Below the pieces are notes generated by a model. That model was not told the origin of the DNA. It saw only the letters and a list, made by a program, of their open reading frames with translations, and ran no database searches. Shown piece after piece: positions 8,158-17,839 of a stretch of DNA of 64,000 bases; within the stretch, counting starts at the first letter, position 1, and the number at the start of each line of letters is the position of its first letter. Made by a program: the position numbers and the translations under genes. The stretch comes from Pseudomonas sp. GM50 (GTDB taxonomy: Bacteria; Pseudomonadota; Gammaproteobacteria; Pseudomonadales; Pseudomonadaceae): assembly GCF_000282375.1 (NCBI RefSeq), contig NZ_AKJK01000041.1:1-64000 (forward strand). Direction: 5' to 3'.

Positions 8158-9087
8158 ATGACCACCCAACCGCTGCCCAAGCTGAAAACTGCCCGCCGCT
8201 CGCGCTTTGTCATGCGTTGGTATTCCTGGCTTTTGCTGGTGGCTGCTGCTGCGTATGGCCTCATGTTTGCGATGCACTGGGACGATCGCGGCGTGCTCTG
8301 GGTGATGGAGCGTTTCGAAAGCCCGGCCGAGCGAAAAGAGAGTATCTGGCTGCCGGATTACCGGGCGGTGATCGACGCCAAGTTGCTGCCGGGCATGGAG
8401 AAGGACGAAGCGTCAGACGTGTCTTATGACCCGCAGACCAAAACCCTGTTTGCGGTGATGGGCAAGAACCCGTTCCTGGTCGAGCTGACGTTGCAGGGCG
8501 ATGTGTTGCGCAAAATGCCGCTGGTGGGTTGGAGCAACCCGGAAGGGGTGACGGTCATGGGCAATGGTTTGCTGGCGATCACCGATGAACGCGCGCACCT
8601 GCTTTCCATCGTCAAGGTCGACGCCGATACCCGGGAACTGAATATCGCCAGTTTCCCGAAATACGACCTGGGCCCGTCGAAAAACCAGAATAAGGCCTTT
8701 GAGGCGATCGTTTGGGATGCGCGCACCCAGCAACTGCTGCTGGGTGAAGAGCGTCCACCGGCGCTGTTCAGCTGGAAAAGCGACGGCAGCCAAATCCTCA
8801 AGGGCGACAAGCAAAAGCTGTCCAGCGACGAATTGGATATCCGCAACCTGTCGGCCCTGGCCATCGATCCGCGCACCGGCCATACCTTGGTGTTGTCTGC
8901 CGATTCGCACTTGCTGCTGGAATTGGACGAGAAAGGCGAGCAGGTCAGCTTCATGACTCTGCTGGGTGGTTTCAATGGTCTGAAGAAAACCATTCCCCGT
9001 GCCGAAGGCGTGACCATGGACGAGGCGGGCACGCTTTACATTGTGAGTGAGCCGAACCTGTTCTATCGCTTCGAAAAACAACCGTAG
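8158..9087 (+). CDS. SdiA-regulated domain protein, membrane-anchored (first of a tandem pair)
   Basis: A 309-residue protein. A basic N-terminus is followed by one membrane segment (WYSWLLLVAAAAYGLMFAM, about residues 21-39). The periplasmic part is a beta-propeller-like domain of the SdiA-regulated family, with repeating blocks such as DEASDVSYDPQTKTLFAVMGKNPFLVELTLQGDVLRKMPL, GWSNPEGVTVMGNG, and a closing GVTMDEAGTLYIVSEPNLFYRF. Relatives are of unknown function. The following gene is a clear paralogue, ending in almost the same words, so the pair arose by duplication. A phytase-like or ligand-binding propeller is possible but unproven. Confidence 0.82.
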   Translation: MTTQPLPKLKTARRSRFVMRWYSWLLLVAAAAYGLMFAMHWDDRGVLWVMERFESPAERKESIWLPDYRAVIDAKLLPGMEKDEASDVSYDPQTKTLFAVMGKNPFLVELTLQGDVLRKMPLVGWSNPEGVTVMGNGLLAITDERAHLLSIVKVDADTRELNIASFPKYDLGPSKNQNKAFEAIVWDARTQQLLLGEERPPALFSWKSDGSQILKGDKQKLSSDELDIRNLSALAIDPRTGHTLVLSADSHLLLELDEKGEQVSFMTLLGGFNGLKKTIPRAEGVTMDEAGTLYIVSEPNLFYRFEKQP

Positions 9088-9183
9088 GGGTCGGCAATTG
9101 TCGTCAAAGGCCATTGGCCATTAAGCTTGAATTCATGCTGCCGTGGTATTTCATCCGCCCGTCTTGTTTCCGAGCTCGCCTGA

Positions 9184-10101
9184 ATGCGCCGACTTGCCCG
9201 TCCCAAACCCCTGATGCTGATCTTGTCGGTAATTGCGCTGATCGTGCTGATTGCCGTCGGTCAGTACCTGCGTCTGTTCGAGCGTACCTGGTTCAATGTG
9301 CAGGCGTTATGGCAGCCGATGAATGCCCAGTCCATTGGCCTGGATCAGTATCAGGTAGCGATCGAGGCGCAAGTCATTGATGGTCTGGACGACGATGTTT
9401 CGGCGCTGACCTTCGATCCCGTGCGTAAAAGCCTGTTCACCGTCACCAACAAAAACGCCGAACTGATCGAGTTGTCCCTGGAAGGCAAAATCCTGCGGCG
9501 TGTGGCGCTGGTCGGGTTTGGCGATCCGGAGGCGGTGGAGTTCATCAGCGCTGACACTTACGTGGTCACCGACGAGCGCCAGCAACGGCTGATCAAGATT
9601 CATCTGGAGAAGGACACGACGTTCCTCGATGCCGCGGACGCCGAACAGATGACCCTCGGCGTGCACATGAGTGGTAACAAGGGGTTTGAAGGGTTGGCCT
9701 ATGACTCGGTGGGCAAGCGCTTGTTTGTCGCCAAGGAGCGCGATCCGATGCTGATTTACGAAGTGCAGGGCTTTCCGCATTACAATCCGGAGAAGTCCTA
9801 CGCGGTGCACGTGGTGAACAACCCCAAACGTGATGCCGGGATGTTCGTGCGAGACCTGTCGAGCCTGCAATACGACGAGCGCAGCGGCCATTTGCTGGCG
9901 CTGTCCGATGAGTCGCGACTGATTCTGGAGCTGGATGTCGACGGGCGACCGCTGACCACCCTGTCACTGAGCAAGGGGCGTCAGGGGTTGCAGAAAACTG
10001 TACCGCAAGCGGAAGGCATCGCCATGGACGACGACGGCACACTGTACCTCGTCAGCGAGCCGAACCTTTTCTACGTCTTCAAAAAACCACCGCAACCCTG
10101 A
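9184..10101 (+). CDS. SdiA-regulated domain protein, membrane-anchored (second of a tandem pair)
   Basis: A 305-residue paralogue of the preceding gene. The N-terminal anchor is PKPLMLILSVIALIVLIAVG. The propeller domain has DDDVSALTFDPVRKSLFTVTNKNAELIELSLEG, GFGDPEAVEFISADTYVVTDE and the ending AEGIAMDDDGTLYLVSEPNLFYVF, parallel to the first copy. About 96 bases separate the two genes, leaving room for an independent promoter or partial read-through. The function is unknown; an envelope location is inferred from the anchor. Confidence 0.82.
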   Translation: MRRLARPKPLMLILSVIALIVLIAVGQYLRLFERTWFNVQALWQPMNAQSIGLDQYQVAIEAQVIDGLDDDVSALTFDPVRKSLFTVTNKNAELIELSLEGKILRRVALVGFGDPEAVEFISADTYVVTDERQQRLIKIHLEKDTTFLDAADAEQMTLGVHMSGNKGFEGLAYDSVGKRLFVAKERDPMLIYEVQGFPHYNPEKSYAVHVVNNPKRDAGMFVRDLSSLQYDERSGHLLALSDESRLILELDVDGRPLTTLSLSKGRQGLQKTVPQAEGIAMDDDGTLYLVSEPNLFYVFKKPPQP

Positions 10102-10119
10102 TGGGCACCCAACAACCAA

Positions 10120-10209
10120 TGTGGGAGCGAGCCTGCTCGCGATAGCGGTCTGTCATTCAGCATTGATGTTGAATGATATGACCTCATCGCGAGCAGGCTC
10201 GCTCCTACA
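10120..10209. repeat. REPIN with mixed arm ends
   Basis: The left arm is type A (TGTGGGAGCGAGCC). The right arm ends CTCGCTCCTACA, the type B end. It sits between the convergent SdiA-regulated gene and rpiA. Confidence 0.85.
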
Positions 10210-10229
10210 GGTTTTGCTTTGTGTATTCC

Positions 10230-10904
10230 TTACTCGGCGCGCAGGGTTTTCACGCCTTCACTCGTGCCCAGCAGCAGCAAATCAGCCGGGCGGGCTGCGA
10301 ACAAACCGTTGGTGACCACGCCGACGATGGCATTGATCTGTGTTTCCAGCTCCACCGGGTTGGTGATCTGCATGTTGAACACGTCGAGGATGATGTTGCC
10401 GTTGTCGGTCAGTACGCCTTCACGGTAAACCGGGTCGCCGCCGAGCTTTACCAGTTGACGGGCCACGTGGCTGCGGGCCATCGGGATCACTTCCACCGGC
10501 AGCGGGAACGCACCGAGCACCGGCACCAGTTTGCTGGCGTCGGCGATGCAGATGAAGGTCTTGGCCACGGCTGCCACGATCTTCTCGCGGGTCAGGGCCG
10601 CGCCGCCGCCCTTGATCAGGTTCAGGTGCTCGTCGCTTTCGTCGGCGCCATCGACGTAGAACTCCAGGTCGCTGACGGTATTGAGCTCATACACCGGAAT
10701 GCCGTGGCCTTTGAGGCGGGCGGCGGTGGCTTCGGAACTGGCGACCGCGCCATCGAACGCGCCTTTGTGCTTGGCCAAGGCATCGATGAAGCAGTTGGCG
10801 GTGGAGCCGGTGCCGACCCCGACGATGCTCTTGTCGTCGAGTTTTGGAAGGATGAAGTCGACGGCGGCCTGGGCTACGGCCTGTTTGAGTTGATCCTGGG
10901 TCAT
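10230..10904 (-). CDS. rpiA: ribose-5-phosphate isomerase A
   Basis: A 224-residue RpiA, the usual length. It contains the phosphate-binding [17 protein letters not shown] near residue 30, the active-site [25 protein letters not shown] with the catalytic acid and lysine, and a C-terminal [25 protein letters not shown]. It interconverts ribose-5-phosphate and ribulose-5-phosphate in the pentose phosphate pathway in the cytoplasm. It is divergent from ilvA across a type B REPIN, an arrangement shared with other pseudomonads. Confidence 0.97.
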   Translation of the reverse strand: MTQDQLKQAVAQAAVDFILPKLDDKSIVGVGTGSTANCFIDALAKHKGAFDGAVASSEATAARLKGHGIPVYELNTVSDLEFYVDGADESDEHLNLIKGGGAALTREKIVAAVAKTFICIADASKLVPVLGAFPLPVEVIPMARSHVARQLVKLGGDPVYREGVLTDNGNIILDVFNMQITNPVELETQINAIVGVVTNGLFAARPADLLLLGTSEGVKTLRAE

Positions 10905-11001
10905 GCGGGCTCCGAGGTGCCGAAAGGGGAACGAAAGGCCGGCATTATAGGCCTCGCGATGGGGAAGGTCATTGCCCGATTGGCAGGCCGTGATCGTTAC
11001 C

Positions 11002-11093
11002 TGTAGGAGCGAGGCTTGCCCGCGAAGAGGTCGTCACATCCAGCATAAATATTGGCAGTAAGATCGCTTTCGCGGGCAAGCCTCGCTCCTACA
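11002..11093. repeat. REPIN (type B), inverted pair
   Basis: Arms of the type TGTAGGAGCGAGGCTTGCCC and its complement lie in the region between the divergent rpiA and ilvA starts, an unusual place because most copies here lie at gene ends. Confidence 0.9.
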
Positions 11094-11164
11094 AGTGTGG
11101 TCGCCCGCCCAAAAGCCGGGTTAGACTCCTTGGCCCTGCCCAACCCGCTCAGTGATGCTTTCCG

Positions 11165-12679
11165 ATGCTCGAACAGTACGTCAAAAAGATCCTCACCTCG
11201 CGCGTTTATGACGTTGCCGTGGAAACCCCATTGCAGACTGCCCGCCAGCTCTCCGAGCGGCTGGGCAACGATATCTGGCTCAAGCGTGAAGACTTGCAGC
11301 CGGTGTTCTCGTTCAAGATTCGCGGCGCCTACAACAAGTTGACGCAATTGAGCGATGAAGAGCGTGCTCGCGGCGTGGTCACCGCGTCGGCGGGCAACCA
11401 TGCGCAAGGCCTGGCCCTGGCGGCCAAGGTACTGGGCGTGAAAGCGACCATCGTGATGCCCAAGACCACCCCGGAAATCAAAGTCGAAGGCGTGCGCTCG
11501 CGTGGCGGTAAAGTGGTGCTGCACGGGGATTCGTTCCCGGAAGCCCTGGCCTACTCACTGAAACTGGTCGACGAAAAAGGCTACGTCTACATCCACCCTT
11601 ACGACGATCCCCACACCATTGCCGGGCAGGGCACGGTGGCCATGGAGATTTTGCGCCAGCACCCTGGCCGTCTGGACGCGATATTCGTCCCGGTGGGCGG
11701 TGGCGGATTGATCGCCGGGATCGCGGCGTACGTGAAGTACCTGCGTCCTGAAATCAAAATCATCGGCGTCGAGCCGGACGACTCCAACTGCCTGCAAGCC
11801 GCTATGGCGGCCGGCGAGCGCGTGGTGCTGCCGACCGTGGGCCTCTTTGCCGACGGCGTGGCGGTGGCGCAGATCGGCCAGCACACTTTCGACATCTGCA
11901 AAGACTACGTAGACGAAGTCATCACTGTCAGCACTGATGAGATCTGTGCGGCAATCAAGGATATCTACGACGATACCCGCTCGATCACGGAACCTGCTGG
12001 TGCCTTGGGCGTGGCCGGGATCAAGAAGTACGTCGAGCAACGCGGCGTCACGGGGCATACCTTCGTCGCCATCGACTCGGGTGCCAACGTCAACTTTGAC
12101 CGCTTGCGCCACGTGGCCGAGCGCGCCGAACTGGGCGAGGGTCGCGAAGCCATCATCGCTGTGACCATCCCCGAGAAACCGGGCAGTTTCAAGGCGTTCT
12201 GCGAAGCCATTGGCAAGCGCCAGATCACCGAATTCAACTACCGCTACAACACCGGCAGCGAAGCGCACATCTTTGTCGGCGTGCAGACGCATCCGGAAAA
12301 CGACCCGCGCAGTGCGCTGCTCGCCAGTCTCACCGAGCAGGGTTTCCCGGTGCTCGACCTGACCGACAACGAACTGGCCAAGTTACACATCCGCCACATG
12401 GTCGGCGGGCGTGCTGTCCACGTGGTCGATGAAGTGGTGCTGCGCTTCGAGTTTCCGGAGCGTCCGGGTGCGTTGTTCAACTTCCTCAACAAGCTCGGCG
12501 GGCGCTGGAACATCTCGATGTTCCATTACCGCAACCACGGCGCGGCCGATGGCCGTGTGGTCGCGGGCCTGCAAGTGCCGCACGACGAGCGTCATCTGGT
12601 ACCGGCCGCGCTGGAAGAAATCGGTTACCCGTATTGGGACGAAAGCGACAACCCGGCCTATCAGCTGTTTCTCGGCTGA
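11165..12679 (+). CDS. ilvA: threonine ammonia-lyase, biosynthetic
   Basis: A 504-residue biosynthetic threonine deaminase. The PLP lysine is K51 in FSFKIRGAYNKL; the phosphate-binding glycine loop is PVGGGGLIAGIAAYVK. Two C-terminal ACT-like regulatory domains follow (IPEKPGSFKAFCEAIGKR and FPERPGALFNFLNKLGGRWNISMFHYRNHG), the family's sites for isoleucine inhibition and valine activation. It makes 2-oxobutanoate for isoleucine synthesis. The ATG at 11165 follows GATGCTTTCC without a strong Shine-Dalgarno. The full length and both regulatory repeats separate it from the catabolic form. Confidence 0.97.
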   Translation: MLEQYVKKILTSRVYDVAVETPLQTARQLSERLGNDIWLKREDLQPVFSFKIRGAYNKLTQLSDEERARGVVTASAGNHAQGLALAAKVLGVKATIVMPKTTPEIKVEGVRSRGGKVVLHGDSFPEALAYSLKLVDEKGYVYIHPYDDPHTIAGQGTVAMEILRQHPGRLDAIFVPVGGGGLIAGIAAYVKYLRPEIKIIGVEPDDSNCLQAAMAAGERVVLPTVGLFADGVAVAQIGQHTFDICKDYVDEVITVSTDEICAAIKDIYDDTRSITEPAGALGVAGIKKYVEQRGVTGHTFVAIDSGANVNFDRLRHVAERAELGEGREAIIAVTIPEKPGSFKAFCEAIGKRQITEFNYRYNTGSEAHIFVGVQTHPENDPRSALLASLTEQGFPVLDLTDNELAKLHIRHMVGGRAVHVVDEVVLRFEFPERPGALFNFLNKLGGRWNISMFHYRNHGAADGRVVAGLQVPHDERHLVPAALEEIGYPYWDESDNPAYQLFLG

Positions 12680-12718
12680 GCGGCTACGCTGATCGGCAGG
12701 CCATAAGGAAATCGAACA

Positions 12719-13147
12719 ATGGAAACGTTAACCGCCCTGAAAGTGGCGCACATGGTTGCAACGGTGGTGTTGCTGGTGTGCGCGCCGGGTTTGGCGATAT
12801 GGGTCTGGCGCACACGCCGTAACGGCGACGCGACGGCTCATACTCGTACCTTGCAACGACCGCAGGTGTTCATCTGGCTATTGATGGGCCTGGCACTGCT
12901 GAGCATGCCGTTCACCGGTTGGTGGATGGTGCATCTGGTGGGCTGGCCGTTGGGGCAGACCTGGTTGCTGGCGTCCAGTGTGCTCTACACCGTGGCGGCG
13001 CTGGGCTGGTTCTGGCTGGTGGTGCGGCTGAATCGGCTGCGCAAGGCGCCCGCGGGGGGGAATGCGAAGTTTACGTTTGCGTTGGCGTTGTTCAGCTTTG
13101 TCTGCTTTATCGCCATTGCGGGGTTGATGGGGGCCAAGCCGGTTTAG
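12719..13147 (+). CDS. DUF2269-like integral membrane protein
   Basis: A 142-residue protein with four predicted membrane helices: about residues 9-30 (VAHMVATVVLLVCAPGLAIWVW), 50-68, 80-100 and 118-137. The compact four-helix pattern and histidine near the start of helix 1 resemble DUF2269 proteins. No catalytic motif is visible. It begins 39 bases after ilvA and could be co-transcribed, but no metabolic link is evident. AAGGAAAT lies upstream of the ATG. Confidence 0.72.
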   Translation: METLTALKVAHMVATVVLLVCAPGLAIWVWRTRRNGDATAHTRTLQRPQVFIWLLMGLALLSMPFTGWWMVHLVGWPLGQTWLLASSVLYTVAALGWFWLVVRLNRLRKAPAGGNAKFTFALALFSFVCFIAIAGLMGAKPV

Positions 13148-13168
13148 GGCTTCAGACCGAGTCGGCCC

Positions 13169-13240
13169 CTTCGCGGGCAAGCCTCGCTCCTACAGTACAG
13201 TGCTCAGTCGCTTTTGTAGGAGCGAGGCTTGCCCGCGAAG
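13169..13240. repeat. REPIN (type B), inverted pair, short spacer
   Basis: Complement arm at 13169-13194 and direct arm (TGTAGGAGCGAGGCTTGCCC) at 13215-13240, only about 20 bases apart, between two convergent genes. Confidence 0.9.
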
Positions 13241-13246
13241 GCGATC

Positions 13247-13903
13247 TTAATCGCGCAACGAAATTACCGGCCAGCCACGCTTCTCGGCCTCGGCCCGCAA
13301 ATTAGGATCCGGATCGACAGCGATCGGATTCGCCACCTGTTCCAGCAACGACAAGTCATTCATCGAATCACTGTAGAAATAGCTGTCTTCCAGATTATGG
13401 CCGGTTTCTTCCAGCCAACGATTCAACCGGGTCACCTTGCCTTCACGGAAGCACGGGACATCAGTGCTGCGCCCGGTGTAACGGCCGTCGATCATTTCGC
13501 ATTCGGTGGCGATCAGGGTTTCAACGCCCAGACGTGCTGCAATCGGCCCGGTCACAAAGCGGTTGGTGGCGGTGATGATCACCAGTTTGTCGCCGGCCTC
13601 GCGGTGCTTGGCCAGCAGTTCGATGCCTTTGGGCAGCACGATCGGTTCGATGCAGTCGCGCATGTAGTCCTGGTGCCATTGATCCAGCGTGGCCATTTCG
13701 GTGCGGCCGAGAACTTCGAGGCAGAAGTTCAGGTACGCGTCGTTATCCAGCTTGCCGGCCAGGTAATCCTGATAGAACTCGTCGTTGCGTGCCTTGTAGG
13801 CGACGGCGTCGAGGAAGCCGCGTTCGCACAGATAGTCGCCCCAGGCGTGGTCACTGTCACCGCCCAGAAGCGTGTTGTCCAAGTCGAATAAAGCCAGCCG
13901 CAT
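13247..13903 (-). CDS. HAD subfamily IB phosphatase, probable histidinol-phosphate phosphatase
   Basis: A 218-residue HAD hydrolase. Motif I is [17 protein letters not shown]; motif II is VIITATNRF; the motif III lysine is in [12 protein letters not shown]; motif IV is [16 protein letters not shown]. This is the SerB-like IB subgroup. The P. aeruginosa gene at the same position, near ilvA and rppH, has been reported as the histidinol-phosphate phosphatase needed for histidine synthesis; I apply that by synteny and similarity from memory. The alternative is a broader phosphomonoesterase or phosphoserine phosphatase-like activity. It is divergent from rppH. Confidence 0.82.
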   Translation of the reverse strand: MRLALFDLDNTLLGGDSDHAWGDYLCERGFLDAVAYKARNDEFYQDYLAGKLDNDAYLNFCLEVLGRTEMATLDQWHQDYMRDCIEPIVLPKGIELLAKHREAGDKLVIITATNRFVTGPIAARLGVETLIATECEMIDGRYTGRSTDVPCFREGKVTRLNRWLEETGHNLEDSYFYSDSMNDLSLLEQVANPIAVDPDPNLRAEAEKRGWPVISLRD

Positions 13904-14046
13904 TGCAGTTACTCGCTGAAAAGTCTGTAGAAAGGCGTCCAGAATACGGACTTTTCACAAGAGTGCACATAAGGTAGGTCGGCTCGTTGCTGCTTTCACA
14001 ACCTTTGTGGAACAATGCGGCGACATGCGTTTGCGAGGTTGTTGCC

Positions 14047-14526
14047 GTGATCGACCCCGATGGTTTCCGCCCCAATGTCGGGATCATTCTGACGAATGAT
14101 GCCGGCCAGGTGCTATGGGCTCGCCGTATCAATCAAGATGCCTGGCAGTTTCCACAGGGCGGGATCAACCCCCAGGAGACGCCGGAAGACGCCTTGTACC
14201 GCGAGTTGAACGAAGAAGTGGGCCTGGAGCGCGAAGATGTTGAAATACTCGCCTGCACCCGGGGCTGGTTGCGCTATCGTTTGCCGCAACGTCTGGTCAG
14301 GACGCACAGCCAACCGCTGTGCATCGGCCAGAAGCAGAAATGGTTTCTCCTGCGCCTGATCTCCAACGAGCAGCGGGTGCGGATGGATTTGACCGGTAAA
14401 CCGGAATTCGATGGCTGGCGCTGGGTCAGTTATTGGTATCCGTTGGGCCAGGTGGTGACATTCAAGCGCGAGGTTTATCGCCGCGCTCTCAAAGAGCTTG
14501 CCCCGCGCCTTTTAGCGCGCGACTGA
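14047..14526 (+). CDS. rppH: RNA pyrophosphohydrolase
   Basis: A 159-residue Nudix hydrolase starting with GTG at 14047, giving [17 protein letters not shown], the conserved RppH N-terminus; GCGAGG lies eight bases upstream. The frame is open for 20 codons before this, without family similarity. The Nudix box is [22 protein letters not shown] (G-x5-E-x7-REL-x-EE-x-G). It removes pyrophosphate from the 5' end of triphosphorylated RNA and so starts decay by RNase E. ptsP starts 23 bases after its stop, the conserved rppH-ptsP pair. Confidence 0.95.
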   Translation: MIDPDGFRPNVGIILTNDAGQVLWARRINQDAWQFPQGGINPQETPEDALYRELNEEVGLEREDVEILACTRGWLRYRLPQRLVRTHSQPLCIGQKQKWFLLRLISNEQRVRMDLTGKPEFDGWRWVSYWYPLGQVVTFKREVYRRALKELAPRLLARD

Positions 14527-14548
14527 CGACGGAGTTCGACCCCGAGCC

Positions 14549-16828
14549 ATGCTCAATACGCTGCGCAAGATCGTCCAGGAAGTTAACTCCGCCAAGGATC
14601 TCAAGGCGGCGTTGGGGATTATTGTGTTGCGCGTCAAAGAGGCCATGGGCAGCCAGGTCTGCTCGGTCTACCTGCTTGACCCAGAGACCAACCGCTTCGT
14701 GTTGATGGCCACCGAGGGCTTGAACAAGCGCTCGATCGGCAAAGTCAGCATGGCACCCAACGAAGGTCTGGTCGGCCTGGTCGGCACGCGTGAAGAACCC
14801 CTGAACCTCGAAAACGCCGCGGATCACCCGCGCTACCGTTACTTCGCCGAGACCGGTGAAGAGCGCTACGCCTCGTTCCTCGGGGCGCCGATCATTCACC
14901 ACCGTCGCGTTGTCGGCGTGTTGGTCATTCAGCAAAAAGAACGCCGCCAGTTCGATGAAGGTGAAGAAGCCTTCCTCGTGACCATGAGCGCGCAACTTGC
15001 CGGCGTTATCGCCCACGCCGAGGCCACCGGTTCGATCCGTGGCCTGGGCCGTCAGGGCAAAGGTATCCAGGAAGCAAAGTTCGTCGGTGTACCGGGTTCG
15101 CCGGGCGCGGCGGTCGGAACCGCGGTCGTCATGCTGCCGCCGGCCGATCTGGACGTGGTGCCGGACAAGACCATCACCGACATCAACGCGGAACTTGGCC
15201 TGTTCAAGACCGCCATCGAAGGCGTACGCGCCGACATGCGTGCCTTGTCCGCCAAGCTGGCCACCCAGCTGCGGCCTGAAGAACGGGCGTTGTTCGACGT
15301 TTACCTGATGATGCTCGACGATGCCTCGCTCGGCAGCGAAATCACCACGGTGATCAAGACCGGTCAGTGGGCTCAGGGCGCGTTGCGTCAAGTGGTCACC
15401 GAACACGTCAACCGATTCGAATTGATGGACGACGCCTACCTGCGTGAGCGCGCCTCGGACGTCAAAGACCTCGGTCGGCGCTTGCTGGCTTACCTGCAGG
15501 AAGAGCGGCAGCAGACGCTGGTCTACCCCGACAACACCATTCTGGTCAGCGAAGAACTGACGCCGGCGATGCTCGGCGAGGTGCCGGAAGGCAAGCTGGT
15601 GGGTCTGGTGTCGGTACTCGGTTCCGGCAACTCACACGTGGCGATCCTGGCGCGCGCCATGGGTATTCCGACGGTGATGGGCCTGGTCGACTTGCCGTAT
15701 TCCAAGGTCGACGGCATCCAGATGATCGTCGACGGCTACCACGGTGAGGTCTATACCAACCCGAGTGACGTGCTGCGCAAGCAGTTCGCCGAGGTGGTCG
15801 AGGAAGAGAAACAACTGGCCCTCGGTCTGGATGCATTGCGGGACCTGCCGTGCATAACGGTCGACGGTCACCGCATGCCGCTGTGGGTCAACACCGGCCT
15901 GCTGGCGGACGTGGCACGGGCGCAGAAGCGCGGTGCCGAAGGCGTGGGTCTGTACCGCACCGAAGTGCCGTTCATGATCAACCAGCGCTTCCCGAGCGAA
16001 AAGGAGCAGCTGGCGATTTATCGCGAGCAACTCGCTGCGTTCCATCCGCAACCGGTGACCATGCGCAGCCTGGACATCGGCGGCGACAAGGCGCTGTCGT
16101 ACTTCCCGATCAAGGAAGACAACCCGTTCCTCGGCTGGCGCGGCATTCGCGTGACCCTCGACCACCCGGAAATCTTCCTGGTGCAGACTCGAGCCATGCT
16201 CAAGGCCAGCGAAGGCCTGAACAACCTGCGCATTCTGCTGCCGATGATTTCCGGCACCCATGAGCTGGAAGAAGCCCTGCACCTGATTCACCGGGCCTGG
16301 GGCGAAGTCCGCGACGAAGGCACCGACGTGCCGATGCCGCCGATTGGCGTAATGATCGAGATTCCGGCGGCGGTGTACCAGACCAAGGAACTGGCGCGAC
16401 AAGTGGATTTCCTGTCGGTCGGCTCCAACGACCTGACCCAGTACCTGCTGGCCGTGGACCGCAACAACCCGCGGGTGGCCGATCTCTACGACTACCTGCA
16501 CCCGGCAGTATTGCAAGCCTTGCAGAACGTGGTGCGCGACGCCCATGCCGAAGGCAAGCCCGTGAGTATCTGCGGCGAAATGGCCGGTGACCCGGCGGCG
16601 GCGGTGTTGTTGATGGCGATGGGCTTCGACAGTCTGTCGATGAACGCCACCAACTTGCCGAAAGTGAAGTGGATGCTGCGTCAGATCAACCTGAGCAAGG
16701 CCAAGGAATTGCTGGCTGAGCTGATGACCATCGACAACCCGCAAGTTATCCACAGCTCGCTGCAACTGGCGCTGAAGAACCTTGGGTTGGCGCGGATGAT
16801 CAATCCGGCTTCGGTCAAAACCCTCTAA
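14549..16828 (+). CDS. ptsP: phosphoenolpyruvate-protein phosphotransferase of the nitrogen PTS (enzyme I-Ntr)
   Basis: A 759-residue EI-Ntr. Residues 1 to about 150 form a GAF sensor domain (GSQVCSVYLLDPETNRFVLM). The swivelling phosphohistidine domain starts at VPGSPGAAVGTAVV, and the phosphoacceptor is H363 in GSGNSHVAILARAMG. The C-terminal PEP-binding barrel includes GLYRTEVPFM, SVGSNDLTQYLLAVDRNNP and the cysteine loop SICGEMAGDP. It passes phosphate from PEP to NPr and then PtsN, tying nitrogen and potassium status to regulation. It is in an operon with rppH and is followed by a type B REPIN. Confidence 0.97.
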   Translation: MLNTLRKIVQEVNSAKDLKAALGIIVLRVKEAMGSQVCSVYLLDPETNRFVLMATEGLNKRSIGKVSMAPNEGLVGLVGTREEPLNLENAADHPRYRYFAETGEERYASFLGAPIIHHRRVVGVLVIQQKERRQFDEGEEAFLVTMSAQLAGVIAHAEATGSIRGLGRQGKGIQEAKFVGVPGSPGAAVGTAVVMLPPADLDVVPDKTITDINAELGLFKTAIEGVRADMRALSAKLATQLRPEERALFDVYLMMLDDASLGSEITTVIKTGQWAQGALRQVVTEHVNRFELMDDAYLRERASDVKDLGRRLLAYLQEERQQTLVYPDNTILVSEELTPAMLGEVPEGKLVGLVSVLGSGNSHVAILARAMGIPTVMGLVDLPYSKVDGIQMIVDGYHGEVYTNPSDVLRKQFAEVVEEEKQLALGLDALRDLPCITVDGHRMPLWVNTGLLADVARAQKRGAEGVGLYRTEVPFMINQRFPSEKEQLAIYREQLAAFHPQPVTMRSLDIGGDKALSYFPIKEDNPFLGWRGIRVTLDHPEIFLVQTRAMLKASEGLNNLRILLPMISGTHELEEALHLIHRAWGEVRDEGTDVPMPPIGVMIEIPAAVYQTKELARQVDFLSVGSNDLTQYLLAVDRNNPRVADLYDYLHPAVLQALQNVVRDAHAEGKPVSICGEMAGDPAAAVLLMAMGFDSLSMNATNLPKVKWMLRQINLSKAKELLAELMTIDNPQVIHSSLQLALKNLGLARMINPASVKTL

Positions 16829-16842
16829 AAGGCTGACGGACT

Positions 16843-16935
16843 CTTCGCGGGCAAGCCTCGCTCCTACAGATTATGTGTCGTGTCCATTTCCGGCGACCAA
16901 CACAAATCCTGTAGGAGCGAGGCTTGCCCGCGAAG
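16843..16935. repeat. REPIN (type B), inverted pair
   Basis: Arms at 16843-16868 and 16909-16935 between convergent ptsP and the NRDE gene. Confidence 0.9.
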
Positions 16936-16958
16936 GCGTCCGCAAACACACCACATCT

Positions 16959-17705
16959 TCAAATCCTGACTTCCACTTCCCCCAAATGCCCCCCATACGG
17001 CCCGAAACTCCGTTCGACCATATGCCGCCCCCCATCCGCCTGAACGATCAACGCCGTGCTCGCCCGTGTCCCGTAAGTCGGGCTCTTGATAAACACGCTC
17101 GACAACAACGTCTCGGTGGCCTGTCCCACGCCAGTGTTCGGCAGTTCGGCAAGCGGCGCGGTCTGCGGGTCGCTCAGCAAGGCTAACAGCGCCTGCGGCT
17201 GCGGATCGCCCAATACCTCGCTCAATGCTGCCTTGGCCTTGAGCACTTTTGGCCACGGCGTATCCAGTCCCGCGTTCGATAACCCATAAATGCCCGGTTG
17301 GAGCATGACCGCCTCCGTCTCCCGGGCATTGAAGTACCATAGCTCGTTGGCATTGCCAATCAACAGATTAAACCCGGCATATTCAGGCGAACGTCCGACA
17401 ACGTCCTTTAAATAGTCGTCAATCGACATGTCCCCGCTGAGAAACTGCGCCACCAGTTCGCCTCGCGACTTGCGCGCCGGCGGCTGAAGGGGATCACGGA
17501 TGTTGGTCAGCGCGGCGAAGCGCCCGTTGGCGCCGACACCGAGCCATGTGCCGCCAGCCTCAAGGTCGCGACCGGCGTACACGTGCGGGGCTTGCGGCCA
17601 TTGCGCCAGGGGCAGGCTGGGCCGGGCATAGAATTCGTCGCGGTTGGCCGCCACGATCAGCGGTTGGGCATGACCCGGTCGCCAGGCAAAAACAATCAGG
17701 CACAT
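16959..17705 (-). CDS. NRDE family protein (TANGO2-like)
   Basis: A 248-residue protein beginning MCLIVFAW, with Cys2 exposed after methionine removal as in N-terminal-nucleophile folds. It then has PLIVAANRDEFYARP, which gives the family its name (NRDE), GGTWLGVGANGRFAALTNIRDP, and SRGELVAQFL. Animal TANGO2 belongs to this family, but the biochemical role is not settled. It is cytoplasmic, with no signal peptide, and is a single gene convergent with ptsP. Confidence 0.87.
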   Translation of the reverse strand: MCLIVFAWRPGHAQPLIVAANRDEFYARPSLPLAQWPQAPHVYAGRDLEAGGTWLGVGANGRFAALTNIRDPLQPPARKSRGELVAQFLSGDMSIDDYLKDVVGRSPEYAGFNLLIGNANELWYFNARETEAVMLQPGIYGLSNAGLDTPWPKVLKAKAALSEVLGDPQPQALLALLSDPQTAPLAELPNTGVGQATETLLSSVFIKSPTYGTRASTALIVQADGGRHMVERSFGPYGGHLGEVEVRI

Positions 17706-17839
17706 AAGGTGGTCCTTGTGTGTTTTTTGCTCACTCTACGTAGACATCGCTCATCGATCCATCGCCATCCACAGTGGAGCCCGAGGCCATGCTTCCGTTA
17801 CCATGCCGCTCCTGATTCGGGATGCTTGGGGATGCGGCC

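Noticed and set aside
14047..14526. Longer rppH start at 13987
   Set aside because: The 20 extra residues have no family counterpart, while GTG 14047 gives the conserved [12 protein letters not shown] start with a good ribosome site.
15632..16765. 377-codon minus-strand frame opposite ptsP
   Set aside because: Shadow frame rich in His and Gln, as expected from the complement of a GC-rich coding sequence.
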